DNA from: CAWIVH01 sp963839475
Lineage (GTDB): Bacteria; Acidobacteriota; UBA6911
DNA: 64,000 bases
Reading direction: 5' to 3'
Assembly: GCA_963839475.1 (NCBI GenBank)
Contig: CAWIVH010000018.1
Location: 372,001 to 436,000, forward strand
Shown: positions 9,201 to 14,900 of the stretch, piece after piece
Layout: each line of letters starts with the position of its first letter
Position numbering within the stretch: position 1 is the stretch's first letter
The notes under the pieces: model-generated
Database searches by the model: none
Told to the model about the DNA's origin: nothing
What the model saw: only the letters and a program-made list of their open reading frames with translations
Position numbers and translations under genes: made by a program

Positions 9201-11539
9201 TGCCCCGGATCGGACAAACCCGTGACTATCCTTGCCTGGGCCCCGGTCACTGGATCGTATTCTGCGATGGCGCCTTCAGCGGGCAGGCTGTAATAGATTT
9301 TGCCCGTGCATTGATCGATCGCCAGACCGGCTGCAGCGGTTGAGGCAAACAGCCGCTGCAGCCGGCCTGTCAGGGCAGTGAACGCAGCATCAACCGGATC
9401 AGCCTGCGCCAGTCCATCCAGTAACAAATCCCGGCTGATTGTACTGACCTTCTCCCGCTCTGCGACGAGCAGATCTCCCGTCACCGGATCAAAAACCATG
9501 GAAGCAGGCGAATCCAATCCCGAAACGACAACCCGCCACGTGTTGTCCGAAGGATCCAGCCTTATGACCCTGCCGCCCGTCTGACCCAAAAGCAGCAGGT
9601 ATTCCTTGGATTCGGTCACCTTCATGGGAATTATTTTGGCAATGGTTTCACCTTCAAACGTTGCCACAGATTTCTGTGGCGCAGACTGCGAAACCTCAAA
9701 TATATAGGAATTGTTGGGAGGAGCCTTTTCCTCTGCCAATGGCTTCGGTGCGCCGGTGCCCAGGCTGACAAGTTCAGCGGCATAGATCTTGGATAGTGAC
9801 TCAAGATAAGCCACCGATTTCACCAGCCGAAGATCAGAAATAAACGACCCCTTCGCAATCACATCCGCCGAAGCCCCCGCAGACTGAGTGTCCACATCCG
9901 CCGTTATCGTGACCACCTGTCGCTCCGGAATCGCTTTGGGCGCCAAAAACACCCCTTGCCCGTTGATCGTCCCCGTCGCAGCTGAGCCTCCCGGGCTGCC
10001 ATTCACCTTCCAGACCGGACTCGACTTCGCCCCTTCCACCTGAAAGCGCTGCGATGATCCCGGCGGCACTATCGCCATCGCCGGCTTCATTTTCAATGAC
10101 GCCACCGCCGAATCTGGATTAAAACTCTCCGGCGAAACCTGCGGCTGTATGTTCGTCGAAGCCCGCGAAGTGCCAATGAAGGACGACATGTACACCGGCA
10201 GGTCGCTCCGAACCCATAGGAAACCGCCTACCTGCTCCCCAGCCTGGGGTATGAAATCCGTCGAACCCAACCGCCGGCTCAGCCGCCCCCCCGGCTGAAT
10301 CACCCCATCGTAAGTGCCTACTGCCTGCCCCCCAGTCTTTATAACCATGACTCGAATATTCGCCGGAAGCGTTCCGGGATTGAACAGCGTCAAACCTGTG
10401 TAAAATTCGGAGCCCGTCGCTACATGAGAAAATATCGCCCGCTTCCGCCCTTCCGCAGAACTGACTACTGCCGCCGCCGCCCCCGATATTCCGGAACCAT
10501 AGGTTACATACCCGTTGATCGCATCCGCCGTCGCTCGAACCGTAATGGAACCTTCTACTTCCTTGTCACCGTGAAACCCGAATAGAACAGCAACATCCTC
10601 ATACAGACTCTCGTTCGCGCGCAGGCTCCGAGTCACCGGATTGTTGCGGATGTCCCGGCTGTCAAACACCGTCCCATCCGACTTGATCGCCGAAAATGTC
10701 AGAATGACAGGGTTGGATGAGTAGTTCACCACCCCTATCCCCGTCCTCGAATTGCCTAAAACCGACAGCTGCTGAAAATAAAGACTGGACAGTTTTTCCG
10801 CCGATGGCCGGGCATTCAGTCCGTAGGCGTCCCCTTCAGTGCTCCGGATCAACTCATAACCGACTATCTCTTCGTCCGAATCCAGAGCTACATAAACCGC
10901 CGGATCAAGATCAGAATCAGCAAAATATGACGCCACATCCAGCCGGGCCAAACCGTGAGCCGGAATCTGAAGCTCTTTGAGCTGAAGCACTCCCGAAGGA
11001 CTGATCAATTGCACCTGCAAATGCGCATCCTTGATTGCCGGGTTTACTATGTTCAGTTCCGTCGAGTAGCCCCCATCCACCTTCACATGGTTAAAAACCA
11101 GCTTTTGCGCCTTTGCCGGCGCTTCAGACCCGTCAAGCAAACTGCCCGATGCATTGAAAAGCAAAGAAAATGCGGTCAATCCATCCTCAGAACAGGTTCC
11201 CTGAATCCACACCGATGTGCCGGGTTCCAGCCCGGATCCGAAAACTTCGGAAACCACCCGGGCAAGCTGCTGACCGGCTGGCACCGTCAGCTCGACCGGG
11301 TTTTTGAAACCGGATCTCACCACCGGAATACCATCCTCCCCGTAGGCGGTAAGCGTGACCGTCGCATTCCTGGCCGTCGGATTCGCAATCGCGATCCCGG
11401 TCAACAAGTCGCCTGCGAAACTGACCTTGGGAAAGGTCAGCGTCGTTCCCGCACGGCCCGGTACGACAACAAACAGACATAACAATAAGGCCGGAAAAAT
11501 CCGGCCCATGATGCCGTTTTGCTTTTCGGGTGACAACAT
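3203..11539 (-). CDS. Giant secreted Ig-repeat protein A (2778 aa, 16 Ig-like repeats)
   Basis: Function not known; probably a cell-surface or extracellular adhesin or matrix protein. In order: signal peptide (FPALLLCLFVVVPGRAG); about 450 residues of paired beta-sandwich modules beginning TLTFPKVSFAGDLLTG; a Big-like Ig domain (about residues 480-565); a beta-propeller-like stretch with GGRVIRLDPSDNTW and SPASMVFDPVTGDLLVAE; a DUF11-type domain (EYSVTVTNKGPSDATGVV ... TDNSSTDE, about residues 885-1005); sixteen Ig-like repeats of about 101 aa; and a 110-aa C-terminal domain (WGGYTYWAFSY, MAIVAYDC, WGQAS.TITMSW) shared with protein B. No LPXTG or membrane anchor is visible. Translation could start at 11539 or at the ATG at 11509; the sequence from the second is conserved in protein B. 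Confidence 0.85.
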   Translation of the reverse strand: MLSPEKQNGIMGRIFPALLLCLFVVVPGRAGTTLTFPKVSFAGDLLTGIAIANPTARNATVTLTAYGEDGIPVVRSGFKNPVELTVPAGQQLARVVSEVFGSGLEPGTSVWIQGTCSEDGLTAFSLLFNASGSLLDGSEAPAKAQKLVFNHVKVDGGYSTELNIVNPAIKDAHLQVQLISPSGVLQLKELQIPAHGLARLDVASYFADSDLDPAVYVALDSDEEIVGYELIRSTEGDAYGLNARPSAEKLSSLYFQQLSVLGNSRTGIGVVNYSSNPVILTFSAIKSDGTVFDSRDIRNNPVTRSLRANESLYEDVAVLFGFHGDKEVEGSITVRATADAINGYVTYGSGISGAAAAVVSSAEGRKRAIFSHVATGSEFYTGLTLFNPGTLPANIRVMVIKTGGQAVGTYDGVIQPGGRLSRRLGSTDFIPQAGEQVGGFLWVRSDLPVYMSSFIGTSRASTNIQPQVSPESFNPDSAVASLKMKPAMAIVPPGSSQRFQVEGAKSSPVWKVNGSPGGSAATGTINGQGVFLAPKAIPERQVVTITADVDTQSAGASADVIAKGSFISDLRLVKSVAYLESLSKIYAAELVSLGTGAPKPLAEEKAPPNNSYIFEVSQSAPQKSVATFEGETIAKIIPMKVTESKEYLLLLGQTGGRVIRLDPSDNTWRVVVSGLDSPASMVFDPVTGDLLVAEREKVSTISRDLLLDGLAQADPVDAAFTALTGRLQRLFASTAAAGLAIDQCTGKIYYSLPAEGAIAEYDPVTGAQARIVTGLSDPGQLLGLYRQGITCPDSFHLLVVEKGTNKVLLVLPQTRNVTEWVAVEGVEDIAFVPSRNLQESHEAVLVAGFTSETQGTIFLVALNSLYDIRPPNPPESSLVSAKANLAIRQSHLPYIARTYEAVEYSVTVTNKGPSDATGVVILDQPPARGGMVTATPSQGACTLLDGNFRCSIGELRVGEEISVSIRIDARYFTGQGTYVLENSASVTCTEVDPDPTDNSSTDEVAVLPSQTSSFDVQPNPASFTAGGVTSVTITARDERGNVSTTYAGAIVLGSTDPEAVLPGSYTFTPADQGVHTFTDQISLRTAGNQTISVTDISNRSMTGSGICTVAAAPAKAFGFTSIPSSFVAGAPYSITVNARDGFGNVDPAFRGTVHFSSSDPQAELPPDYTFTAFDAGSHVFPIILKTAGTQTVTVTTVSSAAPRSMNGSAAGGTVLGTFTVTVGPGEVSSFKLAGLPANLQAGTIGSMTITARDAFGNIVVGYRGSIRFTSADSAAVLPAPYTFSAADAGNHTFTDGITFKTAGAQSLTIADASNTAIQVVWNIRITPAPATGFTVTSATNSIMAGVPVNLVVTARDSYGNTDVNYAGTIRFGSNDPHAVLPANYIFSAADAGVHAFQDGVTLKTAGLRSVTATDSTTESISGTMTVTVTPAAEFSLSATGLPATLRAGTAVTLVVMIQDAFGNAVVGHRGTIAFTTSDSAAIVPAIYSFSATDAGTHTFAGEITFKTAGAQNLTIASTSNGLLQATLNVGITPAPATSFLVTGMANIITAGEPANLVVTAKDSFGNTDINYAGTVRFASNDPQAILPGVFTFNAAAAGVQRFPSGVTLKTAGPRRVTATDTVTAAINGFQNVTVDPGPASGFSLALSDVAFEAGTTGSLTVTVRDTYGNIVVGYRGTITIQSSDPSASVPTTYTFTAADAGVHTFVGISFRTAGAQTLIITDTSNPTIQTAGRIGVTPARLVGFELSLAAVPMTAGVPANLVVTAKDSYGNTDINYSGTIRFTSSDTQAALPADYTFSPADAGVHTFRGGITLKTAGWRTIGVADVVTASVNGSQSVTVNPGPAAILIPTGLAAASEAGTTNILTVTLRDAFGNVAAGYRGSIGFQTTDPVATLPGVYTFSASDAGVHTYFGGLVFRTAGAQNLTIADISNTALQVALSIRVNPASAAGLVVSGVTNPIIAGVPANPIVTAKDPYGNTDVNYAGTIRFASNDGQAVLPVNYTFGPADYGVHRFQGGVTLKTAGQRTVIVTDLAKANVTGSQTVTVDPATASSFSLTGLPANLQAGTAGTLTVTARDAFGNIAVGYRGSISLTSSDPAATLPTTYTFSAADSGIHTFSGAITFKTAGAQTLAVKDALNAALQAFVNIGITPAPATGLTVTGLSNPYTAGAQSNLVVTAKDSYGNTDVNYAGTVHFTSNDGQAVLPANYTFGPADAGVHSFQGGVTLKTTGQRTVTVTDIAKANVNGSQTVLVDPATAASFGLTGLPANPQAGAAVTLTVTVNDAYGNVAAGYRGSITITSSDPAASLPANYTFSGADSGIHTFTGGITFRTAGAQTLTATDTLNAALKATGNVGVIPASASGLVVTGLSNPSTAGVPSSIVVTAKDPYGNTDVNYSGTVRFTSNDGQAVLPANYAFTPVAAGVHTFASGVTLKTAGSRTVTVTDTVNAAVNGSQTVTVTAASAASIQMTGLPGSMTAGTSSTVVLTTRDAYSNIATGYSGTIAFTSSDGQAVLPANYTFVPADAGVHSFSGGVILKTSGSQSVTATDISVPALSASQTSTIQAAAAAGIQIVGFPAALEAGQNSSLVVTAYDAFSNVATGYLGSVTITSSDPKACIPGGMTQSFTSGNAGSRQFGALTLGSVGSGTQTVTASDGTLADTANVSMSPNTSVPIVVTASSTPSVPADLKITCVSGPNSITNIPCPVLQWGGYTYWAFSYLSNSFGMAIVAYDCAGNQIQRWDMTPARYLWQITVDANAQTVTFWGQASDTITMSWSSLAIP
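3545..8515 (-). repeat. Array of 16 Ig-like repeats in protein A
   Basis: Each unit of about 101 aa (about 305 bp) carries AG...(T/V)xRDxxGN, YxGxI.F.S.D..A.LP..YTF...DAG.H.F and (K/R)TAG.Q..T..D. Units 3-14 alternate strictly between type A (GLPANLQAGT, GYRGSI, FKTAGAQ) and type B (VPANLVVTAKDxYGNTDVNYAGT, GGVTLKTAG), giving six AB pairs of about 203 aa. Units 1-2 and 15-16 are distinct caps that match units 1-2 and 7-8 of protein B. A structural or adhesive stalk role is inferred from the architecture. Confidence 0.85.
9447..11519. repeat. Near-identical duplicated block, copy 1 (pairs with 15771-17843)
   Basis: About 2.07 kb encoding the N-terminal part of protein A matches the copy in protein B at a constant offset of 6324 bp with no indel seen. 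Only a handful of single-base differences were found by eye, for example near 10036 (synonymous), near 10865 (Val to Ala) and 11506. Identity falls sharply on the low-coordinate side and becomes mosaic, as expected from recent duplication or gene conversion. Confidence 0.9.
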
Positions 11540-11989
11540 AGAGATCCAGTTTCCTTTGCCTTTGGCGTCAGATTCTTTATCGTCCGTTTTACCGATAACT
11601 CCAGAGGTACTGAGGTCCAGCAGCGGTCCTCAACGGCGCGACAGCCATTACAAAAATTGCTCAGTGGACTGCCAATGATTCAATCCAACCGTATCAAGCA
11701 AATGATGTATCCTATTGCACTTCCGCAGTCAGGCGAAGCGAATTACAGAAGAATCTGCACCATGCTTTCACATTTGAAATAAATCAATGAAAAATAAAGG
11801 TTTGCTAATGATTTATTGAAAAATTGGAAAGGGATCGAATAGGATGCGCTTAAATGTGGATGGCCGGCGAAAGGCCATAAATGGAAGTAGAAGGGGCTTG
11901 GAAGGAACCAAACCCTATTAAGATGGAGCTGGACAGTCTGCAGCCTGCCCCTAAGAAGAACCTCGCCGTGCCAGGTTTATCCTTCAGTT
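11540..11989. other. Intergenic region between giant genes A and B, holding the duplicated upstream segment
   Basis: 450 bp with no convincing gene. The part from about 11640 to 11850 resembles 17965-18170 upstream of protein B: a stretch covering GCCATTACAAAAATTGCTCA and the following bases is nearly identical, and similarity then fades toward the AT-rich part around 11770-11830. Being upstream of both minus-strand genes and duplicated with them, it is the likely promoter region of gene A. No clear -35/-10 pair was assigned. The stretch nearer 11990 holds the 3' flank of gene B and no convincing terminator. Confidence 0.55.
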
Positions 11990-14900
11990 TCATGGAACGA
12001 TGAGATTGCTCCAACTCATGGTGATGGTGGCGCTGGCCTGCCCCCAGAAGGTCACAGTTTGGGAAAAGGGATCGACGGTGGTCTGCCAGACATAGCGGGC
12101 ACCGCTCATATCCCATCGCCTTATCAGGATGCCGGAGCAATCATAGGCGACTATGGCCATCGCCAAGCGATTGTCCACATAGCTGAAAGCCCAATAGGTG
12201 TAACCGCCCCACTGCAGAAGCGGACAAGGGCCGCTGGGAGCCCCATTTTGGGGTCCGGTTACGCATGTGATTTTCAGATCGGATGGAACTGCAGGACTGC
12301 TCGAAGCGGCAACAACAAGCGGGGCGGACGTGTTCGGGCTCATACTGACATTCACGGCGTCCGAGAAAGTGCCATCGGACGCTGTAACCACTTGATTTCC
12401 TCTCCCGACCGATCCGAGGGTGAGTGGCCCAAACTGTCGCGAGCCCGCGTTCCCCGCGGTAAACGCCTGGGTCATGCCCCCCGGAATACAGGCCTTCGGA
12501 TCGGTGGATGTAATGGCAACGGTTCCCCTGTACCCGTCAGCGACGTTATTGAAGGAATCATAGGCTGTCACTACGAGGGACGAATTCCTGCCCGCTTCAA
12601 GGTTGGCGGGAAACCCGACGATCCCTATGCGGGAAGCCACTCCCGCCCAAACTGAACTGGATTGCAGAGAAGCGATTAGTGGGAGGGAGATATCGCTTGC
12701 CGTCACATTGCGAATGCCAGAAGACTTGAGGGTGACTCCTGTTGAGAAAGTATGGGTCCCGGCGTCCGCAGGCACAAAGGTATAATTGGCCGGCAGCACC
12801 GCCTGGTCATCGGAGGAGGCAAAGGCGATCGTGCCCGTGTACCCGGTGGCGATATTGGCATAGGAATCCAGTGCGGTCACGGTGACGGTAGCCGAGGAAC
12901 CGGCAGCCATCGCAGCCGGCAATCCCGTCATCCAGAAGCCGGCGGCGGATGCGGGTGTGACGGTAGCGGATTGCGAACCGGTAATGGCGGCGCTCCCGGT
13001 GTCGGTTACGGTTACTGCGCTCTGTCCTGCCGTTTTCAGCGTGACCCCTCCTTGAAAAGCGTGCACGCCGGCATCTGCCGCGCTGAAAGTGTAATTGGGA
13101 GGCAACTCCGAGCGGCTGTCGTTCGAACTAAAATGGATAGTGCCGGCATAATTCACATCCGTATTGCCATAAGGGTCTTTCGCTGTGACCACCAGATCTG
13201 CCGGAATGCCCGCGGTGGAGATACTTGACAGCCCTGAGACGATCAGTCCAGTTGCCGATGCTGGGGTAATCCCGAAATTGGCTGCAGCTTTGAGTGCAGC
13301 ATTGGACGTATCAGTTGCTGTGAGGCTCTGCGATCCTGCAGTCCTGAATGTAATTCCCCGGCTGAAGGTGTGGACCCCGGAATCCGCGGCTGAAAAAGTG
13401 TAGGTCGCAGGGAGGCTGGCGGCGGAATCCGATGACGTAATGCTGATCGATCCGCGATATCCTACAATAACATTGCTATAAACATCGCGGACGGTTACGG
13501 TCAGTGTGGCTGCTGTTCCGGCTTGAAGACTGGCCGGCAATCCCGTAAGGCTGAAACTCGATGCCGGTGCGGGCTCAACCGTTACGGTTTGCGAACCGGT
13601 GATTTGCGCCGTTGCGAGGTCGGTTACCGTGACTGTCCTCTGTCCGGCCGTTTTGAACGCTATCCCACCCTGAAATCTGTGCACGCCGGCATCCGCCGAA
13701 CCAAAGTTAAAGTTGGCCGGCAGAACCGCCTGGCTGTCATTCGAAACAATTCGGACGGTGCCGGCATAGTTCACATCCGTGTTGCCAAAAGCATCTTTGG
13801 CGGTGACCACCGGACTTGCGGGCACTCCTGCAGTGGCGGGATTGTCGATCCCGGTAACCGTCAACACGGCCGCGGGTGCAGGAGTAATCCGGATGTTCAA
13901 GACAGCCTGGAGCAAAGCATTGGACCTATCCGCGATCTTGAGGTTTTGCGCCCCTGCCGTTTTGAAGGTGAATGCTCCGGAAAAGGCATGGTTCCCGGCA
14001 TCCGCCGCCAAAAATGTATAGGGCGCCGGAAGCACGGCGGCTGAGTCTGCGGAGGCAAAGCTTACAGTCCCCCTATATCCCGCAACGACATTTCCGAAAG
14101 CATCCCGGACGGATAGGGTCAGGGAACCGGTTGTCCCGGCCTGAAGACTTGCGGGCAATCCTGTCAGGTTGAAATTTGATTCCTGTCCGGGTGCGACGGC
14201 GGCTGTAAATGATCCAAGAACCGTCTTGTCCGCGGCAGGTCCGTTCGTGCTGTGAGATGCCGCAGAACTTACGGTCGTCACAGTTACGGTTTGCGTTCCA
14301 GCGGTCTTTAGAATGATCAGGAAGACATGGCTGCCGGCATCGGAAGCGCTGAAAGTGTAGTCGGGGGGCAATTCCGCCTGCGAATCACTGGATGAAAAAT
14401 GAACGGTGCTGCGGAAGGCCGGGTCCACATTGCCAAAGCCGTCACGGGCATTGACGGTGATGGTGTAAGGAACGCCAGCTACGAAGGCTGAGGGCACAGA
14501 GGTGAAATTGAAAGCTTTTGCCGGCGCGGCGGTCACGGTAACAGCCCCCGATCCGGCAATCGAGGCATTGCTGGCATCCGTCACCGAGATCTTCTGATCA
14601 CCCGCGGTTCGCAGGCTGATCTGATCGGTAAATGCGTGCACTCCTTGGTCAGCGGGAGTGAACGTATAGGATCCCGGCAGAATCGCCTCAGGATCCGTGG
14701 ATCTCAAAACAATAGCGCCTGCATAGGTTGTCGAGACATTCCCACGTTCGTCCCTGGCTGTAATGGTAATGCTGGTGACCCCCCCGGCAGTGAAACTGGC
14801 CGGGTTCGGCTGAACATCGAAGCTCACAGACGGTGAGGGAAGTACCGCAGCTTCATCTGTGGAGGAATTGTCCGTTGGATCCGGGTCGACTTCGGTGCAG

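Noticed and set aside
11540..11989. Small open frames between the giant genes as extra genes
   Set aside because: The region is a duplicated upstream segment plus gene flank; frames lack ribosome binding sites and domains.
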